Shown here piece after piece: positions 27,388-35,756 of a DNA stretch of 64,000 nt. Below the pieces are notes generated by a model, which saw nothing but the letters and a program-made list of their open reading frames with translations, did no database searches and was not told where the DNA came from. The stretch lies in the NCBI GenBank assembly GCA_046594225.1, contig JBKJPW010000008.1:28009-92008 (forward strand), written 5' to 3'. A program made the position numbers and the translations under genes. This DNA is from UBA4416 sp046594225 (lineage in GTDB: Bacteria; Bacteroidota; Bacteroidia; B-17B0; Aurantibacillaceae). The stretch's first letter is position 1. Every line of letters starts with the position of its first letter.

Positions 27388-28991
27388 GAATTCAATTCGT
27401 TTAGTTTACGTTCAATGTATTTTTCGGAAGTTAATAAAGCGGTTTGTATTCGTTTAGCATAGTGTATAGAATCCATCACCTCTTTATTTTTTTCTTCCAA
27501 ATGAGCAAAGGCTTCATCTACTAATATTTTTTGTTTTTCAATAATTACTTTTTGTTTTTGAGTAATCTTAAAACGATTAAATACAAAACCTAAAAAAATA
27601 ATTACCAAAACTAAGCCGCCGTATAATGCTATACGTTGCGTTTTCTCTTGCTTTAATTGAGCTTGCTGAGCAGTTAATAAGGCATTTTTCACTTTTTGTT
27701 CTTCTCCATTTTTAACACTGTCGGCTGCTGCTTTCTTTTCATAGTGGTATTGAAATTGTTTTTTTATGGAGGCTTTTTTGGTTTCAGTATTATTAATGCT
27801 GTCATGCATGTTATTATAAACTTCATACATTTCAAATGCGAGTTGATATTTACTTTGTTTTTCGTAAATGCTTTTTAACGTGAAAGCAGTTTTTGCGATG
27901 AGATCAGGATATGTTAAATCATTTGCGATATGATAGCTTTGTTTTGCAATTTCCAAAGCCTCATCAATCCTTTTCATAACAACCAACACATTTGCTATAC
28001 CATTCATACATATAGTAATTCCTCTTTTGTCATTTGCTTTTTTCATTAAGACCAACGACTGATTTAAATAACCCAGACTTTTTTCAAATTCGCCTTTCTT
28101 CTTATAAATAGCACCGATATTTCCTAAGGAGCTTGCAATACCTCTTACGTCCTTAATGCTTTCCCTTATTTTTAGGGCTTGCAAATTAAATAACAACGAT
28201 TTATCGTTGTCGCCGTTAATGCTGTAAACTAATCCAATATTATTTAAACTCAAGCCCTTTCCTTTTTTATCATTAATTTTTTCCTGGATGGCTAATGCTT
28301 TTCTGAAGTTATCTAAAGCTTTTGGCACATCGCCCTGATTTCTGTAAACCATTCCTATATTTGTTAATACAACTGCAATACTAATACTATCGTTACAGAG
28401 TTCATTACTTTTTAGTGATTTGTAATAATACTCTAGCGCCTTGGCTATAAAGCCTTGGTTGTCATATATTCCTGCAATGTTATTTAAAAAACTCCCAATA
28501 GCCTTTTGATCATTTACTTCTTCAGATAATTTTACAGCCTTTTCGTAATATTCAAGTGCTTTATCAAATTCACCTGCCCTGCTGTAAATAGCTCCCATAT
28601 TATTTAGTGTAGGAGCCATATCTTTTTTATCGTTTAATGCCTCATATATTTTTAAAGCGCGTAGGTTTTTATTTAAAGCCTCCTTTGGATTACCATACTG
28701 ATCATCCAAAAAAGCAATATTATATAGGGCATCAGCTAAAAATCTTAAAAACAATTTATTAGAATTTAAAGCCGAGTGAGCGATATTGTTTTCAGCTATT
28801 TTTTTAAGTTCAATATTATAAGCCAGCCATGGTTCATTTTCTTCTTCTAAATCAATGAGTTGTTCTAAAATATTGCAACGAGTGGTATCATGCCTTGCAT
28901 TTTTAAAAGCTAATTTTAGAGAGTCAACCGTGATATCTTTCGCCGAAAGCAAAAAAGGAAAAAGAAGTAGTATTAGCAAAAACCTATTCAT
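27384..28991 (-). CDS. TPR sensor-like membrane protein lacking output domain, array member 1 (first)
   Basis: The first gene of the six-gene array encodes 535 residues. It has signal peptide MNRFLLILLLFPFLLSA, about eight TPRs (~80-400) and the coiled coil KKAAADSVKNGEEQK. A membrane helix lies near 452-471 (LYGGLVLVIIFLGFVF), and the tail SIHYAKRIQTALLTSEKYI ends KLNELNS. A TAAGTTTG box lies 4 nt before the ATG, and lhgO ends 54 nt upstream. The array may therefore have its own promoter or be read through from lhgO. Confidence 0.85.
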   Translation of the reverse strand: MNRFLLILLLFPFLLSAKDITVDSLKLAFKNARHDTTRCNILEQLIDLEEENEPWLAYNIELKKIAENNIAHSALNSNKLFLRFLADALYNIAFLDDQYGNPKEALNKNLRALKIYEALNDKKDMAPTLNNMGAIYSRAGEFDKALEYYEKAVKLSEEVNDQKAIGSFLNNIAGIYDNQGFIAKALEYYYKSLKSNELCNDSISIAVVLTNIGMVYRNQGDVPKALDNFRKALAIQEKINDKKGKGLSLNNIGLVYSINGDNDKSLLFNLQALKIRESIKDVRGIASSLGNIGAIYKKKGEFEKSLGYLNQSLVLMKKANDKRGITICMNGIANVLVVMKRIDEALEIAKQSYHIANDLTYPDLIAKTAFTLKSIYEKQSKYQLAFEMYEVYNNMHDSINNTETKKASIKKQFQYHYEKKAAADSVKNGEEQKVKNALLTAQQAQLKQEKTQRIALYGGLVLVIIFLGFVFNRFKITQKQKVIIEKQKILVDEAFAHLEEKNKEVMDSIHYAKRIQTALLTSEKYIERKLNELNS

Positions 28992-28995
28992 TAAC

Positions 28996-29003
28996 CAAAC
29001 TTA
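28996..29003 (-). promoter_or_regulatory. Possible -7 element for the six-gene TPR array
   Basis: TAAGTTTG on the minus strand matches TAnnTTTG exactly, four bases before the first ATG of the array. Spacing implies a nearly leaderless transcript. No good -33 TTG is visible, so this could be chance. Confidence 0.35.
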
Positions 29004-29045
29004 ATAAAAAAGCATGATTAATGAAAGTTACGATTAGTTATAATA

Positions 29046-30272
29046 TTACCCCAACTTAAAATAAGCTTTAGCTTGTTCGGCAATTTCGTTACCATATGCT
29101 AAAGAGGCTGTTGCTGCTGGAGAAGGAGAATTAATAACATGCATAGAGTTACCTGAAAATTCAATTTTAAAATCATCTAACATATTACCTTCGCCACTTA
29201 ATGCCATGGCTCTAATACCACAACGCTCAGCAGGAACAATATCATCCATTTGTAAATCAGGTATCAACTTACGTAAACGATTTAAGAAATAAGCTTTACT
29301 AAATGCACCACGGTATTCATCCAAACCAAAACGCCAATGTTTTTTAAAAAATTTCCAGGTGCCTATAAACCCAAAAGCGGCTAATGTATCTCTTAAACTA
29401 AACGCTGTTTTACTATATCCTTCTCTATCAAATACGAATACAGCATTTGGTCCACACTCTACACCACCTCTGATCATTCTAGTAAAATGAACTCCTAAAA
29501 ATGGAAACTCAGGATTTGGAACCGGATAAATTAAATTTTTCACCTTGCTTCTACCCTTCTCTGTTAAATCGTAATAATCTCCTCTAAAGCCTACAATAGC
29601 TGAATCTGTTTTTACATGATCTTTTTTGGTAACTCTATCAGCTTGTAAACCTGCACACGAAATAATATAGGTAGCATTAAAAGTGCCTTTTTCAGTTATC
29701 ACATCTGTTGTATGGTCACTCTTTTTAATAAAGTCTGTTACTTTATGACTCGTTAATACTTTGCATCCGTTATTTTTAGCATGAATTAATTCAACATATT
29801 TTTTAGCTACATCTGCATAATCTATTATACCAGTGCATGGCACCCAAATACCTGCAATGCCTTTGCAATGCGGCTCAATTTCGCTAATGCGCTTGGCATC
29901 AATCATCTCTATGCCTTCAACGTCGTTTGCCACACCATTATTAAAAACTTTGGTCATGTGAGCTAATTCGCTTTCCTCGGTAGCTACTATAATTTTTCCG
30001 CAAATATCATGAGGGATATTGTGTTCTTTTACAAAACTTAATAATTCTCTTCTACCTTCCACACATTTAATGGCTTTGTACGAACCTGGTTTATAGTAAA
30101 TACCTGAATGTATAACGCCCGAGTTATGACCCGTTTGATGAGCCGCAACTTCCTTTTCTTTCTCAAGAACTAAAATTGTTTTTGTTGGATTTTGAGATTG
30201 TAGTTTATAAGCAGTGGCTAAACCAACTATGCCTCCTCCAACAATAATGATATCGTAATGTGTAGTGCTCAT
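29046..30272 (-). CDS. lhgO: L-2-hydroxyglutarate oxidase/dehydrogenase
   Basis: This FAD-dependent DAO-family enzyme oxidises L-2-hydroxyglutarate to 2-oxoglutarate, a metabolite-repair reaction. The 408-residue protein opens with the dinucleotide-binding motif IIIVGGGIVGLATAYKL. LhgO-typical segments follow: AAHQTGHNSGVIHSGIYY near residues 43-60, FPFLGVHFTRMI, and INSPSPAATASLAYG near the end. The length is normal. It starts 125 nt from the divergently oriented FAH-family gene, with an A-rich palindrome between them. Confidence 0.92.
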   Translation of the reverse strand: MSTTHYDIIIVGGGIVGLATAYKLQSQNPTKTILVLEKEKEVAAHQTGHNSGVIHSGIYYKPGSYKAIKCVEGRRELLSFVKEHNIPHDICGKIIVATEESELAHMTKVFNNGVANDVEGIEMIDAKRISEIEPHCKGIAGIWVPCTGIIDYADVAKKYVELIHAKNNGCKVLTSHKVTDFIKKSDHTTDVITEKGTFNATYIISCAGLQADRVTKKDHVKTDSAIVGFRGDYYDLTEKGRSKVKNLIYPVPNPEFPFLGVHFTRMIRGGVECGPNAVFVFDREGYSKTAFSLRDTLAAFGFIGTWKFFKKHWRFGLDEYRGAFSKAYFLNRLRKLIPDLQMDDIVPAERCGIRAMALSGEGNMLDDFKIEFSGNSMHVINSPSPAATASLAYGNEIAEQAKAYFKLG

Positions 30273-30310
30273 TTGTGAGTGGTCGTAAATTTGTCAAAAA
30301 TAAGAATTTT

Positions 30311-30391
30311 AAAGTTGAAAGTTATGAAAGTTGTAAAGTTTACTAGTTGTAAAAAAACATTAACTTTCTAAACTTTAAACTTTCTAAACTT
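30311..30391. repeat. A-rich palindrome of AAAGTT/AACTTT units
   Basis: The left half has repeated AAAGTT(G/T) units and the right half has AACTTT(C/A) units, forming a long imperfect hairpin. It fills the divergent gap between lhgO and the FAH gene, where promoters would be expected. Its style matches 9974-10052. Confidence 0.55.
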
Positions 30392-30397
30392 AAGTAT

Positions 30398-31009
30398 ATG
30401 AAAATAATCTGTATAGGGCGAAATTACGCCGAACACGCCAAAGAATTGAAAAATGAAATTCCTACAGAGCCTGTCTTTTTTATGAAGCCAGACACTGCAT
30501 TATTAAAAGATAGCGAGCCTTTCTATTACCCTGATTTTACCAAAGATTTGCACCATGAAATTGAAATTGTGCTTAAAATAAATAAGGTTGGGAAACATAT
30601 CGAAGAGCAATTTGCACATAAATATTATGATGAAATAGGATTAGGTATTGACTTTACTGCCAGAGACTTACAAGCTAAAGCAAAAGAAAAAGGCTTGCCT
30701 TGGGAAAAAGCAAAAGCCTTTGATGCTTCTGCACCTATTGGAAAATTTGTTGCGAAATCATCTTTAGGAGATTTGTCGGATATCGGTTTTGAATTAAAGA
30801 TTAATGGACAAGCTCGTCAGCTTGGTAATACTAAAGATTTACTTTTTAGTTTTGATAAAATCATTGCTTACGTTTCTAAATTTGTTACTTTAAAAGTGGG
30901 AGATTTAATTTATACAGGAACACCAGAAGGTGTTGGCGCAGTTAAAATAGGAGATAAATTGCAAGGTTATATTAAAGGCGATTTATTTTTGGAATTTGAG
31001 GTGAAGTAG
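30398..31009 (+). CDS. Fumarylacetoacetate hydrolase (FAH) family protein
   Basis: A single-domain FAH-fold protein of 203 residues. It starts with IICIGRNYAEHAKEL. Metal-binding acidic residues lie in HHEIEIVL (near residues 51-58) and in the GIDFTARDLQ region. The closing YTGTPEGVGAVKIGD is typical of acylpyruvate hydrolases and related oxaloacetate tautomerase/decarboxylase enzymes. The exact substrate cannot be read from sequence. Divergent from lhgO, so a shared carboxylic-acid theme is possible but unproven. Confidence 0.88.
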   Translation: MKIICIGRNYAEHAKELKNEIPTEPVFFMKPDTALLKDSEPFYYPDFTKDLHHEIEIVLKINKVGKHIEEQFAHKYYDEIGLGIDFTARDLQAKAKEKGLPWEKAKAFDASAPIGKFVAKSSLGDLSDIGFELKINGQARQLGNTKDLLFSFDKIIAYVSKFVTLKVGDLIYTGTPEGVGAVKIGDKLQGYIKGDLFLEFEVK

Positions 31010-31027
31010 TTTATTGACTAGTGAACA

Positions 31028-31079
31028 CTTCGAGAACCTCAGTGTCCGACATTACGAACGGTGGCTGAGGCTCTCGAAG
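31028..31079. repeat. Complete copy of 52-54-nt palindromic element (CTTCGAGA-CCTCAG)
   Basis: The arms CTTCGAGAACCTCAG (31028-31042) and CTGAGGCTCTCGAAG (31065-31079) are complementary with one mismatch. They flank a 22-base centre. Related copies occur at 50050-50064 (in valS), 54975-54989 and 59694-59747 (in the SpoIIE gene). The right arm with flank GGTGGCTGAGGCTCTCGAAG is identical in this copy and the 59.7-kb copy. Confidence 0.8.
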
Positions 31080-31110
31080 CTACCGACAGTTTTCCTTCTA
31101 TAAACAACAA

Positions 31111-31131
31111 ACCCACTATTAAAGTGGGTCT
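31111..31131 (-). terminator. Intrinsic terminator of the YHYH gene
   Basis: ACCCACT and AGTGGGT (31111-31117, 31123-31129) form a 7-bp stem with a 5-base loop. On the minus strand it is followed by TTTGTTGTTT. It lies 30 nt beyond the stop of the YHYH gene. Confidence 0.65.
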
Positions 31132-31160
31132 CATTGTTATTAAACTAAAAAACAAAATTA

Positions 31161-32519
31161 CTACTTCTCAATTACAATTTTTTTATTCATCACCTTGTCA
31201 CCCACTATCATTCTTACAAAGTAAACACCACTGTATAAAGTTTTAGTGTCAAAATACACGATGGTACTCCCTTGGTATAAGGTTTTTTTCTCAACTACTT
31301 TACCAGTTATATCATACAATGTGATATCATAATTCTCTTTCACTAAATCTTTAATTTGTATGGCAATTAAATCAGTAGCAGGGTTTGGAAATATATTTAC
31401 TTTGGATTCATCAATAGTATTATCAGAAATACCGGTTGTTGCAGGAGGCGTGTAAGTTGTTACTGCTTCCGAAATAGATGTTACCTTAGCTGCTACTTTT
31501 GTTCCATAATAAGTTGGCCCAACTAAATAGGGATAAGCAGAATTCCAATTTGCATCTACAGTTGCAAAGTAACAGTAAATACCAGCTGGATATTCGGGTG
31601 TTACACAAAAGCGTCCGTTATGGATATCTAAATAATCAGAAGTTGTTGGCGTATTAAATTGGTAATCTTCTTTAAAGGTTCCTAAAGGATAAGTTGTACT
31701 TACATTTGGTCCAGCAGTTACAGAAGCTCCAGTGTATAAAGTATTTCTAACTGTAATATTTCTTAAACCAAAGCTTGATTTTATTCTCACAATCCCACCA
31801 GTTCCATTGCTATTTTTATAACCATAAGCTCCGTAAACAGGAAAACCATCATAAGCAAAGCCAATTAATGGGGAGTGAACTGTACTATCAATCGCATATA
31901 AACCATCAGCATCATATAAACTACAAATTGTTGAAATCACATTTAAATCCAAATCAAATGCGCTTGGGTTTTGATGATGATGGTAATTTCCCATAGCAGG
32001 ATGTCCTTTTGAACAATCAAATCCAGCTTTTTCTGCAGGTATGGCATCTCTATTCCAAATCCCATCTCCCATTCCACCAATTGGACCGCCAGCATAGGCA
32101 CCTGTTGAATTTTTCCAAGAAACGCCATCACGATAATCAAACATAGCTGCTCCATTAATAAATACACCAATGTTTCCACCAGTTGTACTAACAGCAGTAG
32201 CCGTATTTTGAACAGGTGTTAAAGGAAACTTAAAAATAGCATTTTGATTACTTGCTTGGCTTGGATTGCCATCTAAATATGGCCCTACAACATACGAAGG
32301 AATGCCTTGCGTTGTAGCATACACAAAATTTGTTGAATACTGAACAGTTTGTACATTAGCAGTTAAGGAAGCATCATTTATAGGAGTTGAATTCCCTGAC
32401 ACATAGTGACGACCTTTCACAGTTGTGTTTTGTAACCAACTTGTAATAGCAGGATTGGTTTGAGCAAAAGCTAATATACTTCCTGTTATAAATGCAGATG
32501 TGGTAATTAATTTTCTCAT
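31161..32519 (-). CDS. Secreted YHYH-domain protein with T9SS type A sorting domain
   Basis: The 452-residue protein has a signal peptide (about 1-19, ending AFAQ). A YHYH-type domain covers residues ~80-340. It carries the His cluster HPAMGNYHHHQNP near residues 174-186 and the typical GFAYDGFPVYGAYGY near 223-237. The last ~75 residues are the type A T9SS tail (NIFPNPATD ... GVYFVRM ... KKIVIEK). The domain's function is not established; the His-rich motif suggests metal binding. It lies 102 nt downstream of the MbnH-type gene with no visible terminator between, so it is probably in the same transcript. Confidence 0.82.
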   Translation of the reverse strand: MRKLITTSAFITGSILAFAQTNPAITSWLQNTTVKGRHYVSGNSTPINDASLTANVQTVQYSTNFVYATTQGIPSYVVGPYLDGNPSQASNQNAIFKFPLTPVQNTATAVSTTGGNIGVFINGAAMFDYRDGVSWKNSTGAYAGGPIGGMGDGIWNRDAIPAEKAGFDCSKGHPAMGNYHHHQNPSAFDLDLNVISTICSLYDADGLYAIDSTVHSPLIGFAYDGFPVYGAYGYKNSNGTGGIVRIKSSFGLRNITVRNTLYTGASVTAGPNVSTTYPLGTFKEDYQFNTPTTSDYLDIHNGRFCVTPEYPAGIYCYFATVDANWNSAYPYLVGPTYYGTKVAAKVTSISEAVTTYTPPATTGISDNTIDESKVNIFPNPATDLIAIQIKDLVKENYDITLYDITGKVVEKKTLYQGSTIVYFDTKTLYSGVYFVRMIVGDKVMNKKIVIEK

Positions 32520-32621
32520 AGTATTTTATTTAGGGTTATTTTCTAAGTTTAAAGTAAAAGTATTAATTGTGAATTGAGTTAAAAAACAAAGGAGGTGAAT
32601 CTTAATTATCTTGCGATATAA

Positions 32622-33632
32622 TTACTTTTTAGGAAAACCATGTTTAGTATTAAATAAAAACGATTTATCAGTAAGCGTTAATAAAAATGCGGTTAAATCA
32701 ACCTTTTCGTTAGAACTTAACACCATTGGTTTTTGTAGATGAAATGATAATGTCTGACTTTGTATAACTTCATTTGTATAATGTTTTAACACAGCGGCAA
32801 TGGTTTTAAATCGACCATCGTGCATATAAGGAAACGAAAATTCAATGTTACGTAATGTTGGTACTTTAAATTTTAAAGAATCATTTTTGTTTTTAGTTAC
32901 TTTCATTCTTCCATAATCGTTTAAAGTGTTATCAACAGCTAATCCATTGTTTTCGAATTGAAGATTAGTAAATAGTGGTTCAGCATGACATGAGGAACAA
33001 TTTTTTTGAAACAGAGCGTACCCATTTTTTTCTTGTGATGTAAATTGTGCTTGCTTTCGCATCACACTATCGTATTTTGAGTTTGAACTTACTAAGGTCA
33101 GCATAAATTGCGAAATAGCTTTTAGCGTATGTTCCCCCGTAATGTTACTATCTCCATAGGCTTTATAAAATAATGTTCGATAGTTTTTTGATTGTTGTAA
33201 TTTTAAAACAACCGACTCTATTTTTTCTCCCATTTCATCTGGGTGACTTATAGGAGCTAGTGCTTGCATATCTAAATGATTAATAGCGCCATCCCACATA
33301 AAAGATTGATGCCAAGCTAAATTCATTAATGCGGGTGAATTACGTGTTCCTATTCTATCGTCAATGCCATGGCTCAAATCATGGTCCACATGAGTAAAAG
33401 CTGTAAAGGGCGAGTGACAACTCGCGCAGGAAATTTGATTATTTTTCGATAGTAATGGATCGTAAAATAAACTTCTTCCCAACTCTACTTTTTGTAACGT
33501 TAATGGATTTTTACTAAAGTCATATACAGGCTTAGGCCAATTAAGTGGCGTTTTAAAAAGTGGTTCTTTAGTAATTTGAAAAGCACAAAGTACTAAACAC
33601 AATACGATGCCAATACTCCAAATCTTTTTCAC
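32622..33632 (-). CDS. Dihaem cytochrome c peroxidase / MbnH-type enzyme
   Basis: The 336-residue protein has a signal peptide or anchor (about 1-20) and two CxxCH haem-attachment motifs: CASCH near residue 70 and CSSCH near residue 212. Its MauG/CcpA layout includes LGRSLFYDPLLS, the GTRNSPALMNLAW segment and FPYMHDGRF. Such enzymes reduce peroxide or carry out oxidative protein modification in the periplasm. Because it overlaps an MbnP gene by 4 nt (ATGA), it is best read as an MbnH-type partner. MbnH oxidises a tryptophan of MbnP to kynurenine in characterised systems. Confidence 0.88.
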   Translation of the reverse strand: MKKIWSIGIVLCLVLCAFQITKEPLFKTPLNWPKPVYDFSKNPLTLQKVELGRSLFYDPLLSKNNQISCASCHSPFTAFTHVDHDLSHGIDDRIGTRNSPALMNLAWHQSFMWDGAINHLDMQALAPISHPDEMGEKIESVVLKLQQSKNYRTLFYKAYGDSNITGEHTLKAISQFMLTLVSSNSKYDSVMRKQAQFTSQEKNGYALFQKNCSSCHAEPLFTNLQFENNGLAVDNTLNDYGRMKVTKNKNDSLKFKVPTLRNIEFSFPYMHDGRFKTIAAVLKHYTNEVIQSQTLSFHLQKPMVLSSNEKVDLTAFLLTLTDKSFLFNTKHGFPKK

Positions 33633-34312
33633 TGTTTAATACTTAATGAGTTAATAATTTTCTGCGAAAAATCCATAGCGTCTTTCCCTGGCGACATAAT
33701 ATGATGTTGTTCGGCTAAATTAATTTGATTAATTATTTTTTTTATATCAATACCAACTTCTATATTTTGCATGGAGCCTGCGTCTGTAAATAGCGTTTGT
33801 AAGTTATTATATGGAGATTGGTATCCACCTAAATGAAATTGAAATTCGTTATGACGTGTTTTGCAAACAGTACTTGTTCCTTCTAATTTAAAATTAATAT
33901 AACCACTTTGCCAAGTCCAATACATGCCTTTAGTTGGATCTAAATCTCCTCCTAAAGCGCCAGACACATTTGTTGTACTATCAACTCCTAAATTAAATTT
34001 CAACTTGGTATAAGAAATAGTTGAAGGAATATCGACTGTCAATGTTTTTTCGATAAAAGCATCCATCAAATGAAACTGAATAGGATCTTTCCAAATCGTT
34101 TTGTTTTTATCTAGCAATTCAATACTCGAAATGTAAAATCGTAAGGCAGTAATTTGAATACTATCGGTTGAATTTATAATATAAATACTATCACTTGATA
34201 ATATTGAAGAACCAAAGCTAGGGCGAAATTGGATAGAATAATTAGCTTGAGAAAAAAGCGAGGCTTTTGTCAAATGCATCATTACTATTAAAATCAAACT
34301 ATATTTTATCAT
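33629..34312 (-). CDS. MbnP family copper-binding-type protein
   Basis: The 227-residue protein has a signal peptide (about 1-22) and an MbnP-like domain with the characteristic LGVDS, GALGGDLDPTKGMYWTWQSGY, FKLEG and FHLGGY segments. The MYWTW tryptophans are candidates for kynurenine formation. Known MbnP proteins are periplasmic copper binders first described with methanobactin genes. No methanobactin biosynthesis genes are seen here, as in many non-methanotroph MbnP/MbnH pairs. It overlaps the dihaem gene by 4 nt. Confidence 0.82.
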   Translation of the reverse strand: MIKYSLILIVMMHLTKASLFSQANYSIQFRPSFGSSILSSDSIYIINSTDSIQITALRFYISSIELLDKNKTIWKDPIQFHLMDAFIEKTLTVDIPSTISYTKLKFNLGVDSTTNVSGALGGDLDPTKGMYWTWQSGYINFKLEGTSTVCKTRHNEFQFHLGGYQSPYNNLQTLFTDAGSMQNIEVGIDIKKIINQINLAEQHHIMSPGKDAMDFSQKIINSLSIKQ

Positions 34313-34512
34313 ACAAAACTACCTATGTAAATATAAATAAAATTGTAGGTGCAATGTATTTCTTATCAACTGTATTCATTTAAAATGAGGTGAATCATGT
34401 TATTTGATGGGCAAAACTATTTTTACAGAATAAATTTTATAATTATTTAATATAAATAAAAAACTATCGTCTGTTATTTGTGTAAATTTACATGACCTTA
34501 AATTGTTATATC

Positions 34513-35511
34513 ATGAAAAAAATAAATGTTGCCATCAATGGATTTGGAAGAATTGGAAGAGTATTCTTTAAAGTTGCTTTCACTAATCCAAACATTAATA
34601 TAGTTGCTATAAACGATATCACAGATTCTAAAACCCTAGCTCACTTATTAAAGTACGATTCGGTGCATGGAAAATTTGATGGAGAAATTAAACACGATAA
34701 TGACCATATTTACGTAAATGGTAAAGAAATAAAAATATTTGCAGCTAAAGATCCTGAGAATTTACCTTGGAAATCTTTAGATATCGATATAGTAATTGAA
34801 TCAACAGGGTATTTTTTAACGAGAGAATTAGCTCAAAAACACATTACAGCAGGTGCAAAAAAAGTAATTTTATCAGCGCCCGCTACGGATGATACAATTA
34901 AAACAATTGTATTAGGTGTAAATGAAGAATCTTTAAATGCAGATGATATTATTATTTCAAATGCGTCTTGTACTACTAATTGCGCTTCTCCTATGTTAAA
35001 GGTTTTAAAACAATGGGGAATTGAAGAAGCTTACGTTACAACGGTTCACTCTTATACTGGCGACCAGCGTTTACACGATGCGCCACATAAAGATTTACGC
35101 AGAGCTCGTGCCGCAGCTATGAGTATCATTCCTACAACTACTGGTGCCGCTAAAGCCTTAGGGAAAATATTTCCAGACTTAGAAGATAAATTAGGAGGTT
35201 GTGGTATGCGTGTGCCGGTGCCTGATGGTTCGTTAACTGATATTACTTGTGTTTTAACTCAATACCCAAGTGTAGAACAAATAAATTTAGCATTTAAACA
35301 AGCTGCAGAAAGTGATTTAAAAGGTATTTTAGAATATTCAGAAGATCCTTTAGTTTCTGTGGATGTTATTGGTAATGCTCATTCTGTTGTATTTGATTCT
35401 GATTTTACAAGTGTAGTAGGAAACTTAGTTAAAGTTATTGGCTGGTATGATAACGAATTTGGTTATAGTAGTCGTTTGGTAGATTTAGTAATTAAGATGC
35501 AAACGCTCTAA
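34513..35511 (+). CDS. gap: Glyceraldehyde-3-phosphate dehydrogenase
   Basis: This glycolytic enzyme oxidises glyceraldehyde-3-phosphate to 1,3-bisphosphoglycerate with NAD. The N-terminal Rossmann motif INGFGRIGR and the active-site ASCTTNC (catalytic Cys in the 150s) are present. HSYTGDQRLHDAPH and the closing WYDNEFGYSSR are typical. An upstream in-frame ATG at 34492 would add seven residues, but MKKINVAINGFGRIGR at 34513 matches the usual start. No other glycolytic genes are adjacent. Confidence 0.96.
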   Translation: MKKINVAINGFGRIGRVFFKVAFTNPNINIVAINDITDSKTLAHLLKYDSVHGKFDGEIKHDNDHIYVNGKEIKIFAAKDPENLPWKSLDIDIVIESTGYFLTRELAQKHITAGAKKVILSAPATDDTIKTIVLGVNEESLNADDIIISNASCTTNCASPMLKVLKQWGIEEAYVTTVHSYTGDQRLHDAPHKDLRRARAAAMSIIPTTTGAAKALGKIFPDLEDKLGGCGMRVPVPDGSLTDITCVLTQYPSVEQINLAFKQAAESDLKGILEYSEDPLVSVDVIGNAHSVVFDSDFTSVVGNLVKVIGWYDNEFGYSSRLVDLVIKMQTL

Positions 35512-35756
35512 TTATTTAACCTCATAGAGCACAGAGTTGTTTCGCTAAGAATTAGAGAAATTAAAATTAAACAATAATTAGGTTCTATGTAGCAACTAAA
35601 AACTTTGCGCACTCTGCCTAAATCTTTGCTTTATCTTCGGTTAATCAACAAAACCCTCTCATTAACACATCGTTAACAAATACTTTAACTTTTTTTGTAT
35701 TCTTTTGCTAAACATGGCGTTATAATCTTAATTACTTTCGCTTTAAGCAAAACTAT

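Noticed and set aside
19982..28991. Regular repeats suggesting a CRISPR array or satellite DNA
   Set aside because: The periodicity is the 120-nt codon period of degenerate TPR units and gene-level duplication, not short identical repeats with unique spacers.
32588..32598. Perfect Shine-Dalgarno-like AAAGGAGGTGA on the plus strand
   Set aside because: No ATG, GTG or believable open frame follows; the region is the gap between two minus-strand genes.
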